Source: Candidatus Alcyoniella australis | GTDB taxonomy: Bacteria; Lernaellota; Lernaellaia; JAVCCG01; Alcyoniellaceae | Assembly: GCA_030765605.1 (NCBI GenBank) | Contig: JAVCCG010000119.1 | Span: 78,595 to 142,594, forward strand | Length of the DNA: 64,000 nt | Reading direction: 5' to 3' | In this document: one piece after another, positions 36,578-44,425 of the stretch | Layout of the letters: each line of letters starts with the position of its first letter | How positions within the stretch are numbered: the stretch's first letter is position 1 | The notes under the pieces: model-generated | What the model was told of the DNA's origin: nothing | Seen by the model: the letters and a program-made list of their open reading frames with translations, nothing else | The model's database searches: none | Made by a program: the position numbers and the translations under genes

Positions 36578-38249
36578 GCAGCGCCAGCAGGGCCGCTGCC
36601 GCAACCAGCGGCGCGAGCCCGCCGCTGCCCTGGATTCCGCAGAACAACGGCGGCTTCTCTCCGTTGCCGCCGATCACCCGACCCTCCGTGTCGTGGTCGG
36701 TGTCGATGGTGGCGACCACGGTTCCGACGCGCCCCCGGTCGTCGTGAACGACCAGCGCCAGGCTGACCACCCCCTCGACCTTGACCTCGACCTGAGCCTG
36801 CTCCGAGGTCGATCCGTCGGACAGCACCCACAGCACCGACTCGACGCTGCTTTCGTGGCCATAGCTCGCCGTGCTGTCTAGAAACAGCGTCAGCGGCCGC
36901 GCTGTTCCGCGGATCTCGTAGTCGAACACCGCGATCGGCTTGATCGGTCCGCTGCCCGGTCGGTAGGAATCCAGGGCCGCGTCCGCGTCGAGCTCGCCAT
37001 GCCCGGTTTCTAAATCGTAGCCCCCATCGCCCAGGTCCTGGGCCGTAGCGTTGAGTGCCTGGCGGACTTGTTCGGCGTTGACCCTGCCGCGCAACGAGAT
37101 CATCAGCGCGGCTGTGGCCGAGACGTGGGGAGTGGCCGAGGACGTGCCGCTGGCCAGGTAGTAGGCCGAGCCGTGCTCCGCGCTCCACGATTCCTGCAAG
37201 ATCCGCTCGCCCGGGGCCAGCAGGTCCAGGCCCGCGCCGTAGTTGGAGAACTCGGAGCGGCTGCCGCCCAGTCCCGGCTCGTGGGGCGTGACGCTGCCCA
37301 CGGCGATCACCTCATCGTAGGCCGCGGGATAGAGCAGTTCCTGGGCACCGTCGTTGCCCGCCGCGGCGACCAGCACCACGTCGGCCTGGTAGGCGCGCTG
37401 GAGGGCCAGGCGTGTGGGCTGGTCCTCGCCATCGCCGCCCAGACTCATGTTGATCACGTCGGCCCCGGCGTCGATCGCATAGTCAATGGCGTCGGCAATG
37501 TCGTCGGACGAGGCGACCTCGTCGTTGTCGGGAAAGACTTTGAGCGGAAGCAGCAGGGCGTCGAAGGCAATGCCCGCCGCGCCCACGCCGTTGTCCGTCG
37601 ACTCGAGAATCGTGTTCGAAATGTGGGTGCCGTGCCCCATCGGGTCGAGCACGTCCTGGTCGTTATCGGCGAAATCGTAGCCGGGCATAATCACCGCCGG
37701 CTCGTCGGACATCCCGCTGGTGCGGTAGCCGGTGTCGATCACGGCCACGAGCACGCCGCTGCCCGTGGATTGCTCCCAGGCGCGGTCCACGTAGGACTGG
37801 CGCAGGTTGACCTGGTACTCGTCGAAGTACGGGTCGTCGGGCACGAACTGCGGTCGGCGCAAATAGATCGGATAGGCCGCGGCTACTGCGTCCTGTTGTT
37901 CGAGCAAGTCCAGGGCCGCATCGATCGGCGTGCCGTCAAGCTTGATCCGCGCGCGCAAAGCGGCTTGGCTCAGCTCGGGCCGTTGCGCGACCATCGAGCG
38001 CCAGAGAGCAAAGGGATGGGCGCGTCCTGTTTGGTCGGACACGCGCACCACGCTGCCAAACGCGGCCGCGGCCGCGACCTGCATCTGCGCAACGTCGGTC
38101 CCGGGCTGGAACAGCACGCAGACCGCGTCGGCGCGCACCTCAATGCCGTCCAGATAGCTGATCGGGACCTTGGCCGCCGCAATCGTGGAAGTTAACAACA
38201 GCGCTGCGCAGAGCAGCACGACGATTGTCAGACAGTGCTCAATCTTCAT
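36513..38249 (-). CDS. Exported subtilisin-family (S8) protease with C-terminal anchor
   Basis: 578 residues. A signal peptide is at residues 1-26 and a propeptide-like region follows. The S8 domain has its triad intact: D172 (AVIDTGY), H206 (GHGTHIS), S370 (SGTSSATPH), with oxyanion N299 (AAGND). After it comes a PKD-like domain (about 460-545). The end reads CGIQGSGGLAP, then a hydrophobic span and RRKPRR, the layout of GlyGly/MYXO-CTERM-like sorting tails. The start ATG at 38249 gives the signal peptide; the longer frame to 38330 is unlikely. The tail is encoded antisense to the end of the foldase gene. Confidence 0.9.
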   Translation of the reverse strand: MKIEHCLTIVVLLCAALLLTSTIAAAKVPISYLDGIEVRADAVCVLFQPGTDVAQMQVAAAAAFGSVVRVSDQTGRAHPFALWRSMVAQRPELSQAALRARIKLDGTPIDAALDLLEQQDAVAAAYPIYLRRPQFVPDDPYFDEYQVNLRQSYVDRAWEQSTGSGVLVAVIDTGYRTSGMSDEPAVIMPGYDFADNDQDVLDPMGHGTHISNTILESTDNGVGAAGIAFDALLLPLKVFPDNDEVASSDDIADAIDYAIDAGADVINMSLGGDGEDQPTRLALQRAYQADVVLVAAAGNDGAQELLYPAAYDEVIAVGSVTPHEPGLGGSRSEFSNYGAGLDLLAPGERILQESWSAEHGSAYYLASGTSSATPHVSATAALMISLRGRVNAEQVRQALNATAQDLGDGGYDLETGHGELDADAALDSYRPGSGPIKPIAVFDYEIRGTARPLTLFLDSTASYGHESSVESVLWVLSDGSTSEQAQVEVKVEGVVSLALVVHDDRGRVGTVVATIDTDHDTEGRVIGGNGEKPPLFCGIQGSGGLAPLVAAAALLALLRASLGRRKPRRCRAGSPAKR

Positions 38250-38331
38250 AAACGATAATTGTACACTGCTTCTGCGACTTGGGTTTGTATGTAAATAGTG
38301 TGTAGACAATATTTGAGCGAGCACTCGCACT

Positions 38332-38392
38332 CGGCTTTGAGCCGGAGCATGCCTCGCGTATTACACTAGTCGTTGACCAACGATGCTCGCCG
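38332..38392 (+). repeat. Family 2 hairpin unit, solo copy
   Basis: Hairpin CGGCT-TTG-AGCCG (38332-38344) followed by CTCGCGTA (38353-38360) and CTAGTCGTTGACCAACGA. Same order as the array units at 61149-61660 and the unit at 63944. It lies between the subtilase and epimerase genes, both on the minus strand. Confidence 0.65.
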
Positions 38393-38460
38393 CGACGCGG
38401 GGCTTGGCGTTGCACAATGATGGTCGTGCTGCGCGAGTTTTGCGGGCACCTCAAATGTGC

Positions 38461-39630
38461 CTAGAGGTTTTCCTGCCAGATCCCTTTGGGGTTGTACTTG
38501 CGATCCAGCCAGCCAGCGTCGCGGAACCACTCGATAGTGTCGCGCATTCCCTCGTTGACGTCGGGGTAGAGGTACTTGTAGTCCGTGGTGGTTCTGATCT
38601 TGCGGTTGGTGATCCAGTAGCTCGATGACATGTAGGTCGCGCTCTGCACCTCGAACACCCGCAGGCGCGGCACTTTGTACTTCTGCTCGAGCCACAGCCA
38701 GAGCTTGGCAGCGCCGATCATGAACGGCCGCAGCAGCGGCATGTACAGCAGCGGCACGCGCCACATTCGGCGGCCCAGCAGCAGCGCCAGATATTGCAGG
38801 AAATCGGCGTAGGAGATCACGCTGTCGTCGACCACGTTGTAATCTTCGCCCAGGCCGTAGTCCTTGTCCGAGATGTGGTAGGCGAAGCCAGCCATGTCGT
38901 CGACGTGGATCGAGGTGGTGATGTAGTTGCGCGAGTCCGCGGGGATGATCGGCACCATGCCGCGGTTGATCGTGAGCACGATTCCGCCGTGTCCGTAGTC
39001 GCTGCCCGGGCCGTAGAGCGGGGCAGGGCGCACGACTGTCAGCGGCAGTCCCTTTTCGCGGTGATACTTCCAGGCGATCTGCTCCTGCTTCCACTTGGTC
39101 ACCGAGTAGTCGTTAACCAGGTGCGAGCCCGTGGGCTGATCCTGCTCGAACGGCGTATTGCGCGGCGAGGAGCATTCCTCGGAGAACGGCACGTTGCACT
39201 TCTTGCCATCGCGGGCCGTGTAGGGCTTGCCGAAGATGCCGCAGGTCGACCAGTGGATGAATCGCTCGAGCTTTTTATGCTTGACCGCCAGATCGAACAG
39301 GTTGACCGAGCCCTCGATGTTGATCTTGCGCAGGATCTCCATTGACGCCGAATAGTCGTAGAGCGAGGCGGTGTGGAAGATGTGGGTCAGGTTTTTCTTG
39401 AACAGCGGCTTAAGGGTCTTGGGCTCGAGCAGGTTGGCCGGGATCACCTTGCAGTTCGGATGGTTGAAGTCCAGGCCGATGCGTTCAAAGATGAATTTGT
39501 TTTTCGGGTGCTCAAAGGCCTTTGCCAGGTCCGTGGCGATGACTTTCTCGCCGTTGTCCAGCAGCAGCTTGACCAGGTGACTTCCGCAGAATCCGCAGGC
39601 TCCGGTGACCAGATTCAGTCTCTCGCCCAT
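38461..39630 (-). CDS. NAD-dependent epimerase/dehydratase (extended SDR)
   Basis: 389 residues, cytoplasmic. The NAD-binding motif VTGACGFCGSHLV opens the protein, and the catalytic YxxxK is in NDYSVTKWK. The HWSTCGIFGKP segment (strand before the active site) and VVRPAPLYGPG are typical of extended SDRs acting on nucleotide sugars or sterol-like alcohols. C-terminal hydrophobic helices (MPLLRPFMIGAAKLWLW) recall the 3-beta-hydroxysteroid dehydrogenase-like subgroup. The substrate is undetermined. No sugar-nucleotide genes are adjacent. Confidence 0.88.
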   Translation of the reverse strand: MGERLNLVTGACGFCGSHLVKLLLDNGEKVIATDLAKAFEHPKNKFIFERIGLDFNHPNCKVIPANLLEPKTLKPLFKKNLTHIFHTASLYDYSASMEILRKINIEGSVNLFDLAVKHKKLERFIHWSTCGIFGKPYTARDGKKCNVPFSEECSSPRNTPFEQDQPTGSHLVNDYSVTKWKQEQIAWKYHREKGLPLTVVRPAPLYGPGSDYGHGGIVLTINRGMVPIIPADSRNYITTSIHVDDMAGFAYHISDKDYGLGEDYNVVDDSVISYADFLQYLALLLGRRMWRVPLLYMPLLRPFMIGAAKLWLWLEQKYKVPRLRVFEVQSATYMSSSYWITNRKIRTTTDYKYLYPDVNEGMRDTIEWFRDAGWLDRKYNPKGIWQENL

Positions 39631-39770
39631 GACTCGTCCTCCACGCTGAGAAAGATTGATCTCCCAAAAGGTAATGTAGCGTCAGCCTAGCACTAAGCAA
39701 TAAATGACGCAATGCGCCATATCCGGTATGTCAGCCCTCGGGCGGCGAGCCTGTTTGATAGAAGATGCGG

Positions 39771-40745
39771 CTATTGACAGAGCGATTCGTTGAATTCGAT
39801 CAGCTGCGCGGCATGGTCGGTCTGCACCTGATCCAGCCCCCATTGCAGGGGTTGCAGCCAGGCGTCCTCCAGCCCGAGCACGAACAGTACGTCGCGCACT
39901 CCGAGCAGATCCATGTGCGCCAACGAGCCGTAGGAGTGGATCAGCTCGATGTTCTCGATGCTCGCCGAGCGCTCGGTGAGCTCGAACAGCTCGGGGTCGG
40001 GCTCGAAGAGTTCGATCAGTTCCAGGGTGCGCGCGACCCCGTCGCTCAGCGGCTGGATGCGCAGCCCCGAGTCCACGGCGCGGATGCGCGCCAGCTTATC
40101 GGCGCTGCTGGCGTAGAAGAAGACCATGTCCTGCATGTTGCGATCGACCACGATTTGGGCCGCGTCCTGGACCTGGTCGGTCTTGGTGTCGATGTAGATC
40201 TCTTTGTCGTACTGCTGGGCGAGGTCCAGCGCTTCTTCAAAGGTAGGTACGCGCAGTCCGGGGAAGCGTCCGCCGTAGAACAGGTCGTCGACCTCGAGCT
40301 GTCTGATCTGCTCCAGGGTCATCTGGTCGACGCGGCCCGAGCCGTTGGTGGTGCGGTCGACATCGTCGTCGTGCATCAGCACGTAGTAGCCGTCGGCAGT
40401 GTGACGCAGGTCGATCTCGGCCGCGATTACGCCGATCTGATAGGCGTGCTCCAACGCCGGCAGCGTGTTCTCCGGCGCGTACTCGGTGTCGCCGCGGTGG
40501 GCCACGATGCGCAGGTCGGGGTAGAGCGGGATGCACTGATAGGGCGCGTTGGGAATCGCGTCGGGGCCCACGGCGTCGTCGTCGTCGACAAGGTCGTCAT
40601 CGTCGGCAAGGTCGTCGTCGCCCTGGTCGTCATCGGACGATTGCGGCGGCTGATAGCCATGGCCGTCCGATCGTTCCTCAACGCAGCCCAGGCAGAGCAG
40701 GGTGACGATCAGCAGCAGGGTCAACAGTCGGAGAGAGCGCATCAT
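39771..40745 (-). CDS. Acidic-spacer glycerophosphodiester phosphodiesterase lipoprotein
   Basis: Lipoprotein of 324 residues. Lipobox CLGC gives Cys21; residues 38-61 form an Asp-rich spacer. The GDPD domain keeps its catalytic set: H83 and R84 (VAHRGD), E92, E110 and D112 (AEIDLRHT), H125 (LMHDDDVDRTTNG). It should cleave glycerophosphodiesters to glycerol-3-phosphate and an alcohol, on the outer face of a membrane. The start ATGATG at 40745 overlaps the stop of the MBL gene and has AAGGAG upstream. Last gene of a four-gene unit. Confidence 0.92.
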   Translation of the reverse strand: MMRSLRLLTLLLIVTLLCLGCVEERSDGHGYQPPQSSDDDQGDDDLADDDDLVDDDDAVGPDAIPNAPYQCIPLYPDLRIVAHRGDTEYAPENTLPALEHAYQIGVIAAEIDLRHTADGYYVLMHDDDVDRTTNGSGRVDQMTLEQIRQLEVDDLFYGGRFPGLRVPTFEEALDLAQQYDKEIYIDTKTDQVQDAAQIVVDRNMQDMVFFYASSADKLARIRAVDSGLRIQPLSDGVARTLELIELFEPDPELFELTERSASIENIELIHSYGSLAHMDLLGVRDVLFVLGLEDAWLQPLQWGLDQVQTDHAAQLIEFNESLCQ

Positions 40746-41446
40746 GATTGCTCTCCTTGTTTCTCCAGGGCGCGCTTGCGCTCGAGCTTTGCGATGTGCC
40801 GCTTGGAGTAGAGCATGCGCTCCAACGCCTCGGGGGGCAGGCGCATGAACGGGTTGCCCTTGCGCTCGGCCTCGATCGTGGTCTTGGGCCCGTGGCCGGG
40901 GTAGAGCTTGATGTCGTCGCTGAGCACGAAGATCCGCTCGTGGATCGAATTGAACAGTACGCGCATATCCTCGGCGCGGCCGAAGGCCCCGGCGAAAATC
41001 AGGTCGCCGCAGAACAGCGCCTTGGCGTGCTTGAGACACATGCTGCCCGCGCTGTGGCCGGGGGTGTGGATCACGCGGAAGCTCAACCCGCCGACTTTGA
41101 GCATGTCGCCGTCGTCCAGCAGCAGGTCGGGCGGCGGACTGAGCCGTGTGCGGCCGGCCAGCGGCAGCATGTACCAGCGCGACTTGTTCAGCAGCGGCGC
41201 GTCGAGTCTGTGGACCGCGATCTTGGCGCCGGTGGCCTCTTGCAGCTCGAGGTTGCGCCGGATGTGATCCACGTGGCCGTGGGTGTTGACGATCCACTCG
41301 ACGTTCAGGTCGTGCTCGCGCGCCTTGGAGAGGATCAGCTCGACCTTGCCCGCCGGATCGATCACAACCGCGCGTTTGGAGACCAGGTCGCCCACGAGGT
41401 AGGTGTTGGTCTCCAGAAACCCCGCGACAATGGTCTCGACGATCAT
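40742..41446 (-). CDS. MBL-fold metallo-hydrolase (glyoxalase II-like)
   Basis: 234 residues, cytoplasmic. The zinc motif HxHxDH is present (NTHGHVDH), followed by HTPGHSAGS, CGDLIFAG and LYPGHGPKTT, the four canonical MBL positions, in a YcbL/glyoxalase II-type arrangement. It probably hydrolyses a thioester or similar. The start overlaps the PAP2 stop (ATGA) and its stop overlaps the GDPD start, so it belongs to one tightly coupled unit. Confidence 0.9.
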   Translation of the reverse strand: MIVETIVAGFLETNTYLVGDLVSKRAVVIDPAGKVELILSKAREHDLNVEWIVNTHGHVDHIRRNLELQEATGAKIAVHRLDAPLLNKSRWYMLPLAGRTRLSPPPDLLLDDGDMLKVGGLSFRVIHTPGHSAGSMCLKHAKALFCGDLIFAGAFGRAEDMRVLFNSIHERIFVLSDDIKLYPGHGPKTTIEAERKGNPFMRLPPEALERMLYSKRHIAKLERKRALEKQGEQS

Positions 41447-42237
41447 CGCTCGTCCTGCGAATCCTTGCCCGATCGCGATTTCAGCTTGCGCTCCACGATA
41501 CGTTCGATCCGCTCGTCCAGCGTGCGTTCCACTGCCCGGGTGATTCGCTCGTCGATGGCGGTACCGATCGCGCCCTCGAGTTGGCGATAGCGATGGGGCA
41601 GGGCGTCGATGATCCGCTGTTTGAAGTAGACGTAGTAGACCAGCATCGCCAGGGCGTAGCCCACGAAAATATCGGCGATGAAATGTTGCTTGGTCATCAG
41701 GGTTGAGGCGCCGATGGCGAAGCAGGCAAACAGCCCCAATACGCCGTAGCGCCAATGGATCTCCCACAGCGTCAGGGCCGAGATCAGGCTCAGCGAGGCG
41801 TGCATGCTCGGGAAGCAGTTGTAGGGCGTGTCGTTGTGGTAGACCAGGCGCAACACGTAGTGCGAGAAGTCGTCCACCGAATACAGCACCTGTTCGCTGA
41901 CCCGGAAGCCCTCGCTGGTCACCGGCAGAAACAGGTAGACCAAATAGCACGAGAGCATCACGGTCAGATAGGCCGAGCCAAACGCCGTGAAGAACTTGCG
42001 GTCGACGATGATCATGAACGGCACCAGGAACAGCGGGAAGACCGTGAGGTAGATGAAGACGAACTGCGGCACAAAGGGAATCAGCCCATCGATCGGCGTC
42101 ATCATCGAGGTCGGTTCTTTGCCCACGGCCAGCGCGCCGGTGGCGTAATAGCCGCCTGCCCACAACCCGAAAAGGAACAGGCCGTAGAGCACGATGCGGT
42201 ACTTGGTCCACGCCGTGTTGAGCAGAGTTTTAATCAT
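41443..42237 (-). CDS. PAP2-superfamily membrane phosphatase
   Basis: About 264 residues with five or six membrane helices. Phosphatase motif parts are visible: CFPSMHASLSL (motif C2) and KQHFIADIFVGYALA (motif C3); a clear C1 KxxxxxxRP is not seen, suggesting relation to the inositolphosphotransferase/PAP2_3 type. The C-terminal 45 residues are charged and helical (ERTLDERIERIVERKLKSRS). It may dephosphorylate or transfer lipid head groups. The ATG at 42237 overlaps the upstream stop; a longer frame is rejected. Confidence 0.85.
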   Translation of the reverse strand: MIKTLLNTAWTKYRIVLYGLFLFGLWAGGYYATGALAVGKEPTSMMTPIDGLIPFVPQFVFIYLTVFPLFLVPFMIIVDRKFFTAFGSAYLTVMLSCYLVYLFLPVTSEGFRVSEQVLYSVDDFSHYVLRLVYHNDTPYNCFPSMHASLSLISALTLWEIHWRYGVLGLFACFAIGASTLMTKQHFIADIFVGYALAMLVYYVYFKQRIIDALPHRYRQLEGAIGTAIDERITRAVERTLDERIERIVERKLKSRSGKDSQDER

Positions 42238-42464
42238 CGGTTTTTCAGCTTGAGGCGCGCTGCTGCGATCAGCGACGAGATTACGATGGTCATCAGCGGG
42301 ATAAGCACGGTGACCGAGAGCACCTTGAAGCGCGCCATGGTCGGCGTATCGAACGTCAGCTCGTAGAAGAACATCGAGTAGCAGCCGATGATCGTGCCCA
42401 ACACGTAGAACAACAAGACCCAACGGATCTTGTTTTCCCGCCAACTGAGGATCGTATTTTTCAT
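42234..42464 (-). CDS. Small two-span membrane protein
   Basis: 76 residues with a basic start and two membrane helices (WVLLFYVLGTIIGCYSMFF and VLSVTVLIPLMTIVISSLIAA), ending in KLKNR. No family recognised. Its stop overlaps the PAP2 start by four bases, which supports it being a real gene and a possible partner of the PAP2 protein. No strong ribosome site is seen. Confidence 0.65.
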   Translation of the reverse strand: MKNTILSWRENKIRWVLLFYVLGTIIGCYSMFFYELTFDTPTMARFKVLSVTVLIPLMTIVISSLIAAARLKLKNR

Positions 42465-42518
42465 CGGATTGAGATTTTGGGGCCGTTGAGCGGCATGGTT
42501 AAAACGGCCCGGGCCGTG

Positions 42519-43346
42519 CTAACGCTTTCTCGCGCGCGGGGTCTTCTTGGCCGGCTTCTTAGCCACAACTTTCTTGGTCGCCTTGGGCTTGGCTGCTTTG
42601 GCCGCCGCCTTGGGTTTGGCCTTGGCCGCGACTGGTTTCTTTTTGGCGACCACTTTCTTTTTAACGGCGGCCGGTTTTTTCTTTGCGACCGTTTGCTTCT
42701 TGGCCGCGGGCTTGGCCTTGACCGACCGCTTTTTGGCGGACACCTTTTTTACGACTTTTCTTGCGCTCTTGGCCGCACTCTTGACTCCGCCGGTGAGCTG
42801 CGTCTCGAGCTGGTCGACCTTGGACTCCAGGTCTTCGACCTCCTGCTGCAGCGAGACCAGCGCGTTGAGCCGCTTGAGCGCGGCCTTGCTGCGCTGCTCG
42901 ATCCGGTGTTGGACCTCGTCGATCCCCTTCTGTCCGGAGTTGACGAAGTCCTTGACGATCCGCAGCCCGTCGTCGCGCGACACGTGACCTTTGGCCACCA
43001 GCTTTTCGATATATTTTTCGAATTCGGCGCGGGCCGTGGACAGGCTGCTCAGGCCCGGGGCGATCCGCTTGTCAAAGAAGTCCTGCATCGATTCCCCGCC
43101 CGATTGGATGAAGCGCGTCAGCAGTCCCTGGGGTAGGAAGTTCTGCGTCTTCTTTTCCTGGTCGAAAATGATTTGTGTCAGCGTCAGGGTCGTCAGATCC
43201 TGCTTGCTGCTGTTGTCGATGACCTTGATGTCCTCGCCCGCACGGATCATCTGGGCGATATCTTCCAGAGTGACGTAACGGCTGCTTCGCGTATCGTATA
43301 GTTTGCGGTTTTGATAGCGCTTGATCACCTTGACGTCTTCAGGCAT
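42519..43346 (-). CDS. phaR: PhaR-like regulator with histone-H1-like tail
   Basis: 275 residues. The N-terminus (KRYQNRKLYDTRSSRYVTLE, then VIDNSSKQDLT and LTQIIFDQEK) matches the PHB-accumulation regulator DNA-binding domain of PhaR. Residues about 85-185 are helical and phasin/PhaR-C-like. From about 187 to the end the protein is a Lys/Ala/Pro-rich tail of repeats (AKKK, AVKKK, VAKKP), like histone H1 or AlgP. PhaR represses phasin genes and binds polymer granules; the tail suggests nonspecific DNA binding. ATG 43346 has GGAG upstream; an in-frame TTG at 43358 is unlikely. Confidence 0.85.
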   Translation of the reverse strand: MPEDVKVIKRYQNRKLYDTRSSRYVTLEDIAQMIRAGEDIKVIDNSSKQDLTTLTLTQIIFDQEKKTQNFLPQGLLTRFIQSGGESMQDFFDKRIAPGLSSLSTARAEFEKYIEKLVAKGHVSRDDGLRIVKDFVNSGQKGIDEVQHRIEQRSKAALKRLNALVSLQQEVEDLESKVDQLETQLTGGVKSAAKSARKVVKKVSAKKRSVKAKPAAKKQTVAKKKPAAVKKKVVAKKKPVAAKAKPKAAAKAAKPKATKKVVAKKPAKKTPRARKR

Positions 43347-43699
43347 CGGGAGCTCCAATCAGATTCCGATGAGGGGGTTGGATTCGCCCTGGAGTAACAC
43401 GCTGCGTCATGAAAATCAAGGATCGGCGCATCTACGGCATAACGCGAACCAACGTTGATTTGACCAGTCGGTGCAGCGATCTTTACACCGCTTGGCTGGT
43501 CGCGCATCCCGGGCCAGGGGAGGTTTTCGAGAATCGACTTCAACTTTGCAATACAACATGTCGTATTGATTAATTAAAGCTATATCCCTTGTTGTATTTT
43601 GTCCTTGACAGCGCGAACGAACGGCCGCTAGACTCTTATCAAATAGCGACTCTATCGGGCGGATTTTGCCCCCAGGCGGCCGCCCTTTGAGGAGGAATA
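43347..43699. other. Divergent intergenic region with palindrome and promoter
   Basis: About 350 bases between the PhaR-like gene (-) and a lipoprotein gene (+). It contains the imperfect palindrome AATACAACATGTCGTATT (near 43550-43567), a related TTGTTGTATTTTG further on, and a promoter at 43605-43634. The palindrome could be an operator for the adjacent PhaR-like protein; that is inference. Confidence 0.5.
43605..43634 (+). promoter_or_regulatory. Candidate sigma-70 promoter for the small acidic lipoprotein
   Basis: Perfect TTGACA at 43605-43610, 18-base spacer, TAGACT at 43629-43634. GAGGAGG serves as the ribosome site before 43700. Confidence 0.6.
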
Positions 43700-44245
43700 A
43701 TGAGACGCTGGATTATGTTTGCCCTGCTGATCGCCGCCCTGGCGGCCACGCCGGCGCTGATCGGCGCAGGTTGCGGCGGCGATGACGACGATGGGCAGGA
43801 TGAGGACGACGATGACGACGATTGCCAAGCAGAGGCGATCGGGGGCACCTACCAGGTGACCCAGGTTACGGTGGGCGATACCTGCGATCCGGAAAACGTC
43901 GGCGCAACACTCGAGGGATTGATCATCATCGAGCAGGAGGGGACCGTTCCCTCGGCAGCGGTCTATTGGCAGGACATCGGTCCCGGCGGCCAGGAACGGC
44001 TGATCTTTTTCGGTACGATCTGCGGCACGAACATCATCGGCACGTCCTACGAGGAGATCCCGCAGGCCGCCTACGACTGTTCGTTGACCAAGACCTATAC
44101 CTATTCGCTGAGCGTCAATCTGACCTCGGGCGAACTGAGCGGCAACTACACGGCGGACATCCGCTGGTCGGGCGAGCAGTGCGACGAGGCCGTGGTCAAT
44201 CCCGAGGACTGCCACTGGAATATCGAGGTGCAACCCAGAGACTGA
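43700..44245 (+). CDS. Small acidic-spacer lipoprotein, unknown function
   Basis: 181 residues. Lipobox IGAGC gives Cys25, followed by a Gly-Gly and an Asp/Glu-rich spacer (residues about 28-41). The body is predicted beta-rich with six further Cys, suggesting disulfides and an extracytoplasmic fold; segments such as GGTYQVTQVTVGDTC and LSGNYTADIRWSG read like a small barrel or lipocalin-like sheet. No family recognised. It stands alone, with its own promoter and a strong terminator. Confidence 0.8.
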   Translation: MRRWIMFALLIAALAATPALIGAGCGGDDDDGQDEDDDDDDCQAEAIGGTYQVTQVTVGDTCDPENVGATLEGLIIIEQEGTVPSAAVYWQDIGPGGQERLIFFGTICGTNIIGTSYEEIPQAAYDCSLTKTYTYSLSVNLTSGELSGNYTADIRWSGEQCDEAVVNPEDCHWNIEVQPRD

Positions 44246-44288
44246 TGACAACAACGGCGTAAAGCAATCACATATCCTGAGCATGATC

Positions 44289-44324
44289 GGCGGGAAGGTA
44301 AATGGGGCTTCCCGCCATTTTTTT
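44289..44324 (+). terminator. Rho-independent terminator
   Basis: GGCGGGAAG (44289-44297) pairs with CTTCCCGCC (44308-44316) around a ten-base loop, followed by seven T. It closes the small lipoprotein gene and isolates the glycosyltransferase operon. Confidence 0.93.
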
Positions 44325-44425
44325 AACGGTGCATTGGGCTCTGAGGCTTGGGACGCAACCGCTGATGCGTGGTATGTTTTTGCGCGATGAACGCAGGGGC
44401 GCACACGTCGGGAGTTCGGTGAACA

